DNA of 11,961 nt. Origin: Clostridiales bacterium UBA7044 (lineage in GTDB: Bacteria > Bacillota > Clostridia > Oscillospirales > Oscillospiraceae). The position numbers were made by a program, and so were the translations under genes. Position 1 is the stretch's first letter; every line of letters begins with the position of its first letter. The stretch spans positions 1 through 11,961 of the forward strand of contig DLAP01000027.1 of assembly GCA_002493965.1 (NCBI GenBank), in the 5' to 3' direction. Below are positions 1 through 6,100 of the stretch, one piece after another. The notes below the pieces were generated by a model that saw only the letters and a program-made list of their open reading frames with translations, had not been told where the DNA came from and did no database searches.

Positions 1-64
1 GAAAGCCGAAGTTCCCATTGTGCGATGTTGCCCTAAACTTTTTTGTCTGCAAGGAGGTCTCCCC

Positions 65-1516
65 ATGGGTGAGCAAAAGGTTCGAAAACCTGGTTTCAAA
101 ATTCTCGCGATCGGGATTTCCATTCTCTGCGTTTTGATTGCGGCGGTTGTGCTTTTGCTGATCTTCGTGATCCTGCCAACAAACCGATACAACGCGGCGG
201 CCTGTCTGATGGAGGAAGGCAAGTACGAAGAAGCCATCCTAGCTTTTGAAGCCATGGACGGCTACAAAGACAGCCAACAGCAGATCGAAGCCTGCGAGAA
301 TGCCATATTGCAGGCGCAGTACGGCGATGCCGTTGCGCTGATGGAAGCGGGAAAGTACGAAGATGCCATAGCCGCTTTCCAGGCGCTGGAGGGGTATCAG
401 GACAGTGCAGCGCAAATCGAAGCCTGTGAAACTGCCATTTTGGACATACAGTATCGCGATGCCGCCGGTCTGATGGACGAAAAGAAATACGAGGAAGCCA
501 TTTCCGCCTTCGAAGCGCTGGCGGGCTATCAGGACAGCGACGCACAGATTCAGCAGTGCCGGAACGCCATGGCCTATGACGAGGCCGCCGCCCTGGAAGA
601 AAGCGAGAAAACCGCCCAGGCTGCCCTTGCCTTTTCCAAGCTGGGCGATTACGGGGACGCCCGGGAGCGGGGCTTTGCTCTGTGGGATCAGGCTGCCAAT
701 CGGGCGACCATCGCCGCGGGCGGCTATCACACCGTGGGTTTAAAAGCCGACGGCACCGTGGTGGCAGTGGGAATGAAGAAATATGACCAGTGTGAAGTTG
801 GCGATTGGAAGGACTGCACTGCGGTCAGCGCCGGATACCGCCACACCGCCGCTCTGAAATCCGATGGCACCGTAGTGGCTACAGGCACAAACAAAAGCGG
901 ACAGTGCGATACCGGTGAATGGACAGACATCGTAGCCATCGGCACCGGCTGGGGCCACACTGTGGGTCTGAAAGCTGACGGCACTGTGGTCGCCGTGGGA
1001 TCCAATAAGGAGGGCCAGTGCGATGTGGGCGATTGGACGGATATCATCGCCATCAGCGCCGGGGGCTATCACACCGTTGGATTAAAAGCCGACGGCACCG
1101 TGGTGGCTGTGGGATTAAATAAGGCCGGTCAGTGCGATGTGGACGGATGGACGGGCATCGTGGCCATCAGCGGCGGAGAATATCATACCGTTGGTCTGAA
1201 AGCCGACGGCACCGTGGTGGCAGTTGGCTCAAATATGAATGACCAGTGCGAAGTGGGCAGTTGGGCAGACATTGTAGCGGTCAGCGGCGGCGGGATGCAC
1301 ACCCTGGGCCTGAAGGCCGACGGCACCGTGGTCCTTGCCCAGGCCACAGATTTCGCCCCCTGTGATGTCAGCGGATGGAAGAACTGCGCGGCGGTTGCCG
1401 CCGGTGGAATGCACGCGGCCGCGCTGAAAGCCGACGGCACCGCGGTTGCCTCCAAGTGGAACGACGACGGTCAGTGTAACGTTCGTGGTTGGAAGAACAT
1501 CAAGCTGCCCAATTAA
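65..1516 (+). CDS. Membrane-anchored TPR-like / RCC1-repeat protein
   Basis: The start is the ATG at 65, with AAGGAGG at 51-57; an in-frame ATG at 20 lies upstream of that site and has none of its own. The 483-residue product has a basic N-terminus (KVRKPGFK) and one membrane helix at about 13-37, with no lipobox, so the rest is predicted to lie outside the cell. Residues 42 to about 209 hold four helical, TPR-like repeats, the first two exactly 44 residues, with the pattern GKYEEAI-AF-AL-GY-DS. Residues 213-478 are seven RCC1-like repeats of exactly 38 residues (core LKADGTVVAVG, then GQCDV and a Trp), followed only by IKLPN. RCC1 repeats fold as seven-bladed beta-propellers, so seven units would make one closed propeller. 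Every unit has one Cys at the same position. Function is unknown; a surface scaffold or ligand-binding role is inference. No promoter is visible in bases 1-64. Confidence 0.85.
   Translation: MGEQKVRKPGFKILAIGISILCVLIAAVVLLLIFVILPTNRYNAAACLMEEGKYEEAILAFEAMDGYKDSQQQIEACENAILQAQYGDAVALMEAGKYEDAIAAFQALEGYQDSAAQIEACETAILDIQYRDAAGLMDEKKYEEAISAFEALAGYQDSDAQIQQCRNAMAYDEAAALEESEKTAQAALAFSKLGDYGDARERGFALWDQAANRATIAAGGYHTVGLKADGTVVAVGMKKYDQCEVGDWKDCTAVSAGYRHTAALKSDGTVVATGTNKSGQCDTGEWTDIVAIGTGWGHTVGLKADGTVVAVGSNKEGQCDVGDWTDIIAISAGGYHTVGLKADGTVVAVGLNKAGQCDVDGWTGIVAISGGEYHTVGLKADGTVVAVGSNMNDQCEVGSWADIVAVSGGGMHTLGLKADGTVVLAQATDFAPCDVSGWKNCAAVAAGGMHAAALKADGTAVASKWNDDGQCNVRGWKNIKLPN
188..574 (+). repeat. Tandem TPR-like repeats, 132-bp period
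   Basis: Inside the RCC1 gene, three consecutive units begin at 188, 320 and 452. Each opens with Tyr and carries GKYE(E/D)AI, GYxDS and a Cys near the end (EAC, EAC, QQC). The first two units are 44 codons (132 bp); the third is 41 codons. A fourth, degenerate unit follows from 575 (YDEAAALEES, then GDYGDARERG). The pattern resembles the short extracellular TPR/Sel1-like helical hairpins common in Firmicute surface proteins; the exact family assignment is uncertain. Confidence 0.7.
701..1498 (+). repeat. Seven RCC1-like repeats, exact 114-bp period
   Basis: Units start at 701, 815, 929, 1043, 1157, 1271 and 1385, each exactly 114 bp (38 codons), with no insertion or deletion between units. 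The segment coding KADGTVV recurs at 746, 860, 974, 1088, 1202, 1316 and 1430. Units 1, 4 and 5 are close to identical there at the DNA level, while units 6 and 7 are the most diverged (unit 6 replaces the VG-N segment and has PCDV; unit 7 has AVASKW). Confidence 0.9.
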
Positions 1517-1526
1517 ACCGGCAAAC

Positions 1527-1560
1527 AATGGGAGCGGAAGCCAAGGCTTCCGCTCCCATT
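1527..1560 (+). terminator. Hairpin terminator after the RCC1 gene
   Basis: AATGGGAGCGGAAGCC (1527-1542) is followed two bases later by its perfect reverse complement at 1545-1560, giving a stem of about 15 bp after allowing a 4-base loop. It begins 11 bases after the stop codon. The following bases (GTATTTCG) form only a weak T tract, so it may be an imperfect intrinsic terminator or a transcript-end stabiliser. Being symmetric, it could also act on transcripts from the opposite gene. Confidence 0.7.
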
Positions 1561-1576
1561 GTATTTCGTCACTTCC

Positions 1577-1607
1577 AAAAAACAGGAGCCGCTTCTCGCG
1601 GCTCCTG
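1577..1607 (-). terminator. Rho-independent terminator of the CdaR-family gene
   Basis: Read on the minus strand, CAGGAGCCGC, a 5-base loop, and GCGGCTCCTG (arms 1598-1607 and 1583-1592) form a perfect 10-bp GC-rich stem. It is followed directly by six T (complement of A at 1577-1582). It starts 11 bases beyond the stop codon of the minus-strand gene ending at 1619 and is a textbook intrinsic terminator. Confidence 0.88.
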
Positions 1608-1618
1608 AAAAGGCTCTG

Positions 1619-2707
1619 TTACCGGCTCTCCCGGGAATTGAGGTACTTGCGAACCATCAGCGCCACCTTGAACACGATGGCCTGATCGAACATCCGCAGG
1701 TCCAAACCGGTGAGCTTCTTGATCTTCTCCAGACGGTAGACCAGGGTGTTCCGGTGGACGAACAGCTTCCGGGAGGTCTCAGAAACGTTCAGGTCGTTCT
1801 CAAAGAACTTGTTGATGGTAAACATGGTCTCCTGATCCAGGGAATCAATGGAGTTTTTCTTGAAAACCTCGCTGAGGAAGATCTCACACAGGGTGGTGGG
1901 GAGCTGGTAAATCAGCCGCCCGATGCCCAGATTCTCATAGTTGATGATGCTCTTCTCCTCATCGAAGACCTTGCCCACGTCGATGGCAGTTTGGGCCTCC
2001 TTATAGGAATCCGCCAACTCCCGCAGCCGCTCGGACACGGTGCCGATACCGATGACGGTCTTGATCCGCAGCTCCTTCATCAAGGCCTCCTCCATGGAGA
2101 CCGCCATCCGCTCCAGATCCTCCAGGGTGGTGCTGGCGCTGATCTGCTTCACCACCGCCACATCCGTTTCGTTTACGGACAGCACAAAATCCTGCATCTT
2201 GTCAGGGAACATACCGGACAGCACATCCACCGCAGCCACATCACTGTGGCCCACCTGCCGCACCAGGAACACCGCCCTGGGTACGTCCGTGGCAAAATGC
2301 AGCTCCTTGGCCCGGATGTAAATATCGCCGGGCAGGATGTTGTCCATGATGATATTCTTTACAAAGGTGCCCCGGTCATGCTTTTCCTCGTAGAAGGTTT
2401 TGGCATCGTTCAGGGCAATGTATGCCATCTGGCAGAAGCTGTGCGCCATCTCGTCGTCGCCGGTGCAGAATACAGCGTACTCAAAGTAATTGGAATTTCC
2501 CACGATGGCCTTAAAGGTTTTTTGCCCGAAGATGACCATCCGGTCGGAAGCGCTGCCCACCTTCAGGGCCGCGTCTGCCCAACGCTCACCCAGAAGGGAC
2601 ATATCGGTACAGGAAATGACACTGCCCTCCACGTCAATGACGCCGAAGGTACGATCGGAAACCTCTCTTAACTGAACAATCACGCTCTGAAAAACACTGT
2701 TGGACAT
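1619..2707 (-). CDS. CdaR/PucR-family transcriptional regulator
   Basis: A 362-residue protein starting at an ATG with AAGGAGTGA upstream at a seven-base spacing. The C-terminus (about 294-352) fits the PucR-type helix-turn-helix domain: FFENDLNVSETSRKLFVHRN followed by TLVYRLEKI and a GLDLR segment. The middle (about 140-265) fits the GGDEF-like domain usual in this family, with no cyclic-di-GMP catalytic signature visible. The N-terminus (about 1-120) is probably a ligand-sensing domain and is less recognisable. Family members sense small metabolites such as sugar diacids, purine breakdown products or amino acids and activate or repress nearby genes. No catabolic genes adjoin it here, so its effector and targets cannot be read from context. 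It ends in its own terminator and has two promoter candidates, so it appears to be transcribed alone or together with the pseudouridine synthase gene upstream. Confidence 0.85.
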   Translation of the reverse strand: MSNSVFQSVIVQLREVSDRTFGVIDVEGSVISCTDMSLLGERWADAALKVGSASDRMVIFGQKTFKAIVGNSNYFEYAVFCTGDDEMAHSFCQMAYIALNDAKTFYEEKHDRGTFVKNIIMDNILPGDIYIRAKELHFATDVPRAVFLVRQVGHSDVAAVDVLSGMFPDKMQDFVLSVNETDVAVVKQISASTTLEDLERMAVSMEEALMKELRIKTVIGIGTVSERLRELADSYKEAQTAIDVGKVFDEEKSIINYENLGIGRLIYQLPTTLCEIFLSEVFKKNSIDSLDQETMFTINKFFENDLNVSETSRKLFVHRNTLVYRLEKIKKLTGLDLRMFDQAIVFKVALMVRKYLNSRESR

Positions 2708-2735
2708 CTTTCTGTCACTCCTTAGTATCTTGCAT

Positions 2736-2785
2736 AAATGCGCATTTCACAAATTAGCACTGTTATTATACACAGCTTTTGCGCA
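2736..2785. promoter_or_regulatory. Paired TGCGCA palindromes, candidate operator
   Basis: A perfect 12-base palindrome AAATGCGCATTT lies at 2736-2747, in the 5' leader of the CdaR-family gene. A second TGCGCA at 2780-2785 lies between the -35 and -10 boxes of the proximal promoter. The two centres are 41 bp apart, close to four helical turns. Placement suggests an operator pair, perhaps for autoregulation; no protein is shown to bind. Confidence 0.4.
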
Positions 2786-2793
2786 CTTTGCAA
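2765..2793 (-). promoter_or_regulatory. Proximal sigma-A promoter of the CdaR-family gene
   Basis: On the minus strand: -35 TTGCAA (complement of 2788-2793), a 17-base spacer, and a perfect -10 TATAAT (complement of 2765-2770). It predicts a leader of about 50 bases before the ATG at 2707. Confidence 0.7.
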
Positions 2794-2838
2794 GTACCTT
2801 TTGACATTTTACAGCAAAAAGAATGATCTTTTTTAGGT

Positions 2839-2867
2839 ATTATACCAATGTTCAGCGGTGCTGTCCC
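2839..2867 (-). promoter_or_regulatory. Distal promoter candidate for the CdaR-family gene
   Basis: On the minus strand: -35 GGGACA (complement of 2862-2867), 17-base spacer, and TGG-TATAAT, a perfect -10 (complement of 2839-2844) with the extended TGn element. It sits just after the stop codon of the pseudouridine synthase gene. No intrinsic terminator separates the two genes, so read-through could add to it. Confidence 0.5.
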
Positions 2868-2877
2868 CAATTCCCCC

Positions 2878-3612
2878 CTATTTTTTACCAGCATTTTGAC
2901 CGGGAACCGGAGTTTCACCCGAAAGGAGCCGGATTTCCTCTGCGCTCAGCTCCCGGAAAGCGCCTCTGGGCAGCGCCCCCAGGGTCAGCTCCCCCTCCTG
3001 TCGGCGCTCCAGATAGGAAACCGTCATGCCACGGGCCGCCATCATCCGGCGCACCTGGTGGTATTTTCCCTCGCAGACCGTAATCAGGCTCTCCCCTTTC
3101 CCCAAAGGTTCCAGCACCGCCGGGCGGCACACGGTCCCGTCCCGGAGGGTCAGGCCGGAAGCAAAGGCCGCCACGTCTTCCTTTGCCGCTTCTCCCTCGT
3201 GCCGGGCGTAATACTGCTTCGGCACCTCTTTTTTGGGGGAAATCAGCCGGTGAAGCAGGTTTCCGTCGTTGGTAAACAGCAGCAGGCCCTCGGTAGCCTT
3301 GTCCAGCCTTCCCACAGGTTTTAAATCCAGGTGCTTCATATCCTCGGGAAGCAGCTCCATCACCGTGGGGGCTTCCCCATCCTCTGTGGCCGTAATGTAA
3401 CCGGCGGGCTTATTGAGCATTCCCACTACCATCCGCTTGCCGCCCAAGACTTCTCCGTCCAGGGTGACGACGTGAATCTGGGAATCGATCTTCCGGCCGC
3501 CGTCTTTTTCCGGCTTGCCGTCCACTGCAACCTTACCGGCCCTTAATAGTGTCTTCACCTGGCTGCGGGTCCCCGCGCCGCTGTCACATAAGAATTTGTC
3601 CAGTCTTTCCAT
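2878..3612 (-). CDS. rsuA: RsuA-family 16S rRNA pseudouridine synthase
   Basis: The 244-residue product starts at an ATG with GGAGG five bases upstream. Residues 1-48 form an S4 RNA-binding domain (RLDKFLCDSGAGTRSQ, then LLRAGKVAVDG). The catalytic domain has NKPAGYIT at 67-74 and GRLDKATEGLLL at 101-112, in which D104 is the expected catalytic aspartate. It also has the conserved EGKYHQVRRM at 181-190. This matches the RsuA/RluB/E/F group, which isomerises uridine to pseudouridine in rRNA. Length and S4 arrangement favour RsuA (E. coli 16S U516), but Firmicutes carry several paralogues, so the target base is inferred from family. It is divergent from the DUF4830-like gene across 70 bases. 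A TAGAAT hexamer (complement of 3661-3666) could be its -10, but no convincing -35 accompanies it. The short C-terminal tail (PVPGQNAGKK) is probably unstructured. Confidence 0.88.
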   Translation of the reverse strand: MERLDKFLCDSGAGTRSQVKTLLRAGKVAVDGKPEKDGGRKIDSQIHVVTLDGEVLGGKRMVVGMLNKPAGYITATEDGEAPTVMELLPEDMKHLDLKPVGRLDKATEGLLLFTNDGNLLHRLISPKKEVPKQYYARHEGEAAKEDVAAFASGLTLRDGTVCRPAVLEPLGKGESLITVCEGKYHQVRRMMAARGMTVSYLERRQEGELTLGALPRGAFRELSAEEIRLLSGETPVPGQNAGKK

Positions 3613-3682
3613 GGTGCCTCCGTAATATCTTCTCCGGACAGGACATAGGCTGTACTACCTATTCTAACCAGGAGGGATTTCT

Positions 3683-4264
3683 ATGATGGTAATGACCGCA
3701 AAGGTCGATAAGAAGAAAATGATTCTGGCCCTGGCAGCCGTGGCCGCCCTGGTGCTGGCCCTGATCCTGCTGCTGGGCGACGGCAAATCGGATACGGCTC
3801 AGACCGGCGCTCCGGCAGCCTCCAACAATGACCAGCGGGTGAAGTTTTTAACGGATCTGGGCTGGCAGGTCACCACATCCCCAAAAGAATCCAGCCAGGT
3901 GAAGATCCCCAGCGCTTCCAGCGAGGTCTTCGACCGCTACAATGCTTTGCAGAAAAGCCAGGGCTATGACCTGAATGACTTCGCCGGGAAAAAGGTCATG
4001 CGCTACGTCTACGAGATCAACAACTTCCCCGGGGCCACGGAGCCGGTGTACGCAACACTTTTGGTATATAAAAATGAAATCATCGGCGGTGACGTAACCG
4101 ACACTGCCGCAGGCGGCCGGATCCAGGGCTTCCAGCCGGTGCCGAAGGCCACCGCCCCCACAGAGAACACCACCACGACTGCCCCCAGCGAATCCCTGCC
4201 CACGCCCAGTGAATCCGTTCCGGTCACGCAGGAAACCGGCGGGGCGCTGAATCCTCAGGCGTAA
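3683..4264 (+). CDS. Membrane-anchored DUF4830-like protein
   Basis: The start is the ATG at 3683, six bases after AGGAGGG (3670-3676); ATG codons at 3686 and 3692 are further away and less likely. The 193-residue protein has a short basic N-terminus (KVDKKK), one hydrophobic segment at about 13-31 without a lipobox cysteine, and an outside domain at about 49-147. That domain starts FLTDLGWQV and contains FDRYNALQKSQGYDL, GKKVMRYVYEINNFPG and LLVYKNEIIGGDV. From memory this fits DUF4830, a Clostridia domain of unknown function. The last 45 residues are rich in Thr, Pro and Ser, like a flexible or surface-exposed tail. Function is unknown. There is no terminator between its stop and the riboflavin promoter 25 bases later, so some read-through into the riboswitch is possible. 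No convincing promoter is visible. Confidence 0.72.
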   Translation: MMVMTAKVDKKKMILALAAVAALVLALILLLGDGKSDTAQTGAPAASNNDQRVKFLTDLGWQVTTSPKESSQVKIPSASSEVFDRYNALQKSQGYDLNDFAGKKVMRYVYEINNFPGATEPVYATLLVYKNEIIGGDVTDTAAGGRIQGFQPVPKATAPTENTTTTAPSESLPTPSESVPVTQETGGALNPQA

Positions 4265-4288
4265 TCATTATACCATGGCTTTTCGTTC

Positions 4289-4317
4289 TTGACAAGGCCA
4301 CGCCATCGTGATATAGT
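4289..4317 (+). promoter_or_regulatory. Consensus promoter of the FMN riboswitch-ribU unit
   Basis: TTGACA (4289-4294) and TATAGT (4312-4317) are separated by exactly 17 bases. Transcription should start near 4324, about 12 bases before the aptamer's first helix, so the whole riboswitch is in the leader. Confidence 0.85.
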
Positions 4318-4335
4318 TTAAGCAACTGAATCGTG

Positions 4336-4438
4336 TCTTCAGGGCGGGGCGAAATTCCCCACCGGCGGTAAAGTCCGCGAGCGCGCAAGCGTTGAATCGG
4401 TGAAACTCCGATACCGACAGTATAGTCTGGATGGAAGA
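4336..4438 (+). promoter_or_regulatory. FMN riboswitch aptamer (RFN element)
   Basis: The conserved RFN core is present in order. P1 pairs TCTTC (4336-4340) with GAAGA (4434-4438). Then come AGGGCGGGG, GAAATTCCCCACCGGCGGT, a CCGCGAGC segment, a variable GC arm, GTGAAACTCCGATACCGACA and the 3' GTATAGTCTGGATGGAAGAAG block. In this class, FMN binding to the six-helix junction turns off riboflavin synthesis or uptake genes. The position directly before a terminator and ribU fits transcriptional attenuation of riboflavin import. Confidence 0.95.
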
Positions 4439-4467
4439 AGATACGCAAGAATATTGCGTTTATTTTC

Positions 4468-4501
4468 ACGCCCTGGGTCTGTACCCGGGGCGTATTTTTT
4501 T
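4468..4501 (+). terminator. Riboswitch expression-platform terminator
   Basis: ACGCCCTGGGT (4468-4478), loop CTGT, and ACCCGGGGCGT (4483-4493) form an 11-bp stem with a single G-U pair. Seven T follow at 4495-4501. It lies between the FMN aptamer and the ribU ribosome binding site, so FMN-bound RNA would be expected to stop here. A small hairpin ACGCAA/TTGCGT (4443-4448 with 4454-4459) sits between aptamer and terminator. Confidence 0.88.
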
Positions 4502-4522
4502 ACAAAGGTGGTCTATTCATCT

Positions 4523-5218
4523 ATGGAAAACGTAAAATTTCTCCTGATCTGTGCCGCGATTGCCCTGGGCCTTGCCCTGCTTGCACGCCTTACTGAGCAC
4601 TTTCTTCCGGAAAAGCGGAAAGTAACCCCCGCACGCCGGGTGTGCATTGTGGGTATCTGCGCCGCTCTGGCTACGGTGCTGCATATTCTGGACTTTCCCC
4701 TGCCCTTCCTGGCTCCGGAATTTTATAAGCTGGACTTCTCCGAACTGCCTGTACTGCTGTGCGGCTTCTACTTAGGACCCAGCGCCACGGTAGCCTGTGA
4801 GGGCGTCAAAATCATTCTGAAGCTTTTGCTGAAGGGTACCACCACCGCCTTTGTGGGAGACCTGGCAAATTTCGTGGTGGGCTGCTCCTTTGTCCTGCCC
4901 GCCACTTTTCTGTACCATGCCCATAAGAGCAAGCACAGCGCCATCCTTGGTCTGATTCTGGGCACCGCTGTCATGACGGTCTTCGGCAGCGCTTTCAATG
5001 CCGTGTATCTGCTGCCCAAGTTCGCCCAGCTTTACGGCCTGCCCCTGGACACCATCATCGCCATGGGCACCGCCATCTGGGGCGGTGTGCGCAATGTATC
5101 CACCTTCGTGCTGCTGTGTGTGGCGCCCCTGAATCTGGTGAAGGGCACGCTCGTGTCCATTCTCACCATGCTGCTGTATAAACGGGTGGCAAGGCCGCTG
5201 TTTGGCATCCACGCTTAA
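4523..5218 (+). CDS. ribU: Riboflavin ECF transporter substrate-binding protein RibU
   Basis: The chosen start is the ATG at 4523, after AAAGGTGG (4504-4511) with an 11-base spacing; the upstream in-frame ATG at 4400 lies inside the aptamer and can be excluded. The 231-residue protein is strongly hydrophobic. It carries the RibU signature region at about 66-131: EFYKLDFSELPVLLCGFYLG, then LKLLLKGTTTAFVGDLANF, then FVLPATFLYH. RibU is the S component that captures riboflavin in the membrane and works with the shared EcfA/EcfA'/EcfT energising module, which is not in the window. Residues 5-21 form an N-terminal hydrophobic helix in addition to the segments expected for the core. Control is by the FMN riboswitch ahead of it. 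It is a single-gene unit closed by a terminator 12 bases after the stop. Confidence 0.92.
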   Translation: MENVKFLLICAAIALGLALLARLTEHFLPEKRKVTPARRVCIVGICAALATVLHILDFPLPFLAPEFYKLDFSELPVLLCGFYLGPSATVACEGVKIILKLLLKGTTTAFVGDLANFVVGCSFVLPATFLYHAHKSKHSAILGLILGTAVMTVFGSAFNAVYLLPKFAQLYGLPLDTIIAMGTAIWGGVRNVSTFVLLCVAPLNLVKGTLVSILTMLLYKRVARPLFGIHA

Positions 5219-5229
5219 GGAAACGCTAC

Positions 5230-5263
5230 ATTCCCGGAAATTGTTTCCGGGAATTTTCCTTTC
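5230..5263 (+). terminator. Terminator after ribU
   Basis: ATTCCCGGAAA (5230-5240), a TTG loop and TTTCCGGGAAT (5244-5254) form a perfect 11-bp stem followed by a T/C-rich tract (TTTCCTTTCC). It separates the riboflavin unit from the proline operon. Confidence 0.83.
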
Positions 5264-5287
5264 CCTCTTTCTTTTGTTCCCATCAGG

Positions 5288-5296
5288 TGATATAAT
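5288..5296 (+). promoter_or_regulatory. proB: Extended -10 promoter of proBAC
   Basis: A perfect TATAAT at 5291-5296 is preceded by TGA (5288-5290), the extended -10 element. No good -35 lies 16-18 bases upstream (TTTCTT at that place), as is common for extended -10 promoters. Start of transcription is predicted near 5303, giving a leader of under 30 bases. I see no T-box, riboswitch or attenuator in it. Confidence 0.65.
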
Positions 5297-5329
5297 ATCC
5301 GAAAATATGCCGTCATAGGAGGGCTTTCC

Positions 5330-6100
5330 ATGCGCATCGTCGTCAAAATCGGCACCTCTACCCTGACCCACACCACTGGGCATTTAAACATCCGCCGGGT
5401 AGAGGCGCTGTGCAAAACCTTAAGTGATATCAAAAACGCCGGACATGAAATCATTATGGTCTCCTCCGGGGCTGTGGGCATGGGCGTTGGCAAACTGGGC
5501 TTACAGCAGCGGCCCCGGGACATCCCCACCAAGCAGGCCGCGGCGGCGGTGGGCCAGTGCGAGCTGATGTACGTCTACGATAAGCTGTTCAGCGAATACC
5601 ACCACACCGTGGCCCAGCTGCTGATCACCGGGGACGATACCCGGGACGAAACCCGGCACCAGAACTTCACCACTACCTTAAACCGCCTGCTGGAAATGGG
5701 CGCTCTGCCCATCATCAACGAAAACGACACGGTAGCCACAGAGGAGCTGGGCATCGGCGACAACGACACCCTGGCCGCCATCGTGGCCAGCAGTGTCAGC
5801 GCGGACCTGCTGATTCTCCTTTCGGACATCGACGGGCTGTACACCGCCGATCCACACACCCATAAGGATGCAAAGCTGCTGCATCGTGTCACCAAAATCG
5901 ATGACCGCATCCGGGACCTGGCGGGCTTAAGCAATGGCATCCAGGGCACCGGCGGCATGATCACCAAGCTTCGGGCGGCGGAAATCTGCCTGTCCCATGG
6001 CTGCGATATGGTCATCGCCAACGGAAACGCCCCCGAAAGCCTCTACGCAATTTTGGAAGGGAAAGAAATCGGCACCCTGTTTACGGAGGAACGCTTATGA
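5330..6100 (+). CDS. proB: Glutamate 5-kinase, PUA-less
   Basis: Start at ATG 5330, six bases after AGGAGGG. ProB phosphorylates the gamma-carboxyl of glutamate with ATP, the first step of proline synthesis in the cytoplasm. The 256-residue protein is a complete amino-acid-kinase domain. It has VKIGTS at 5-10, VSSGAVGMG at 44-52, NENDTV at 130-135, GDNDTL at 143-148, LLSDIDGLYTADP at 163-175 and GTGGMITKLRAA at 207-218. It ends straight after the kinase fold (IGTLFTEERL), without the C-terminal PUA domain that brings E. coli ProB to 367 residues. PUA-less forms are known in other bacteria. Its stop overlaps the proA start by four bases (ATGA), implying coupled translation. Confidence 0.95.
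   Translation: MRIVVKIGTSTLTHTTGHLNIRRVEALCKTLSDIKNAGHEIIMVSSGAVGMGVGKLGLQQRPRDIPTKQAAAAVGQCELMYVYDKLFSEYHHTVAQLLITGDDTRDETRHQNFTTTLNRLLEMGALPIINENDTVATEELGIGDNDTLAAIVASSVSADLLILLSDIDGLYTADPHTHKDAKLLHRVTKIDDRIRDLAGLSNGIQGTGGMITKLRAAEICLSHGCDMVIANGNAPESLYAILEGKEIGTLFTEERL

Noticed and set aside
1..64. Possible end of an upstream terminator or promoter for the RCC1 gene
   Set aside because: The CCCATTG at 14-20 echoes the end of the hairpin at 1554-1561, but the match is short. No -35/-10 pair is visible, and the context is cut by the window edge.
1559..2671. Long plus-strand open frame of 370 codons
   Set aside because: It lies opposite the CdaR-family gene, has no ribosome binding site or recognisable domain, and mirrors a well-supported protein.
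2816..2833. AAAAAGA / TCTTTTT inverted repeat as a terminator of the pseudouridine synthase gene
   Set aside because: The stem is only 7 bp and almost wholly A-T, and it lies downstream of a promoter candidate. Too weak to call.
3635..3665. Promoter for the DUF4830-like gene (CGGACA, then TATTCT)
   Set aside because: The spacer is 19 bases and both boxes are imperfect; not convincing enough to list.
4224..4469. Minus-strand open frame of 81 codons
   Set aside because: It crosses the end of the DUF4830-like gene, the ribU promoter and the FMN aptamer, which explain this sequence fully.
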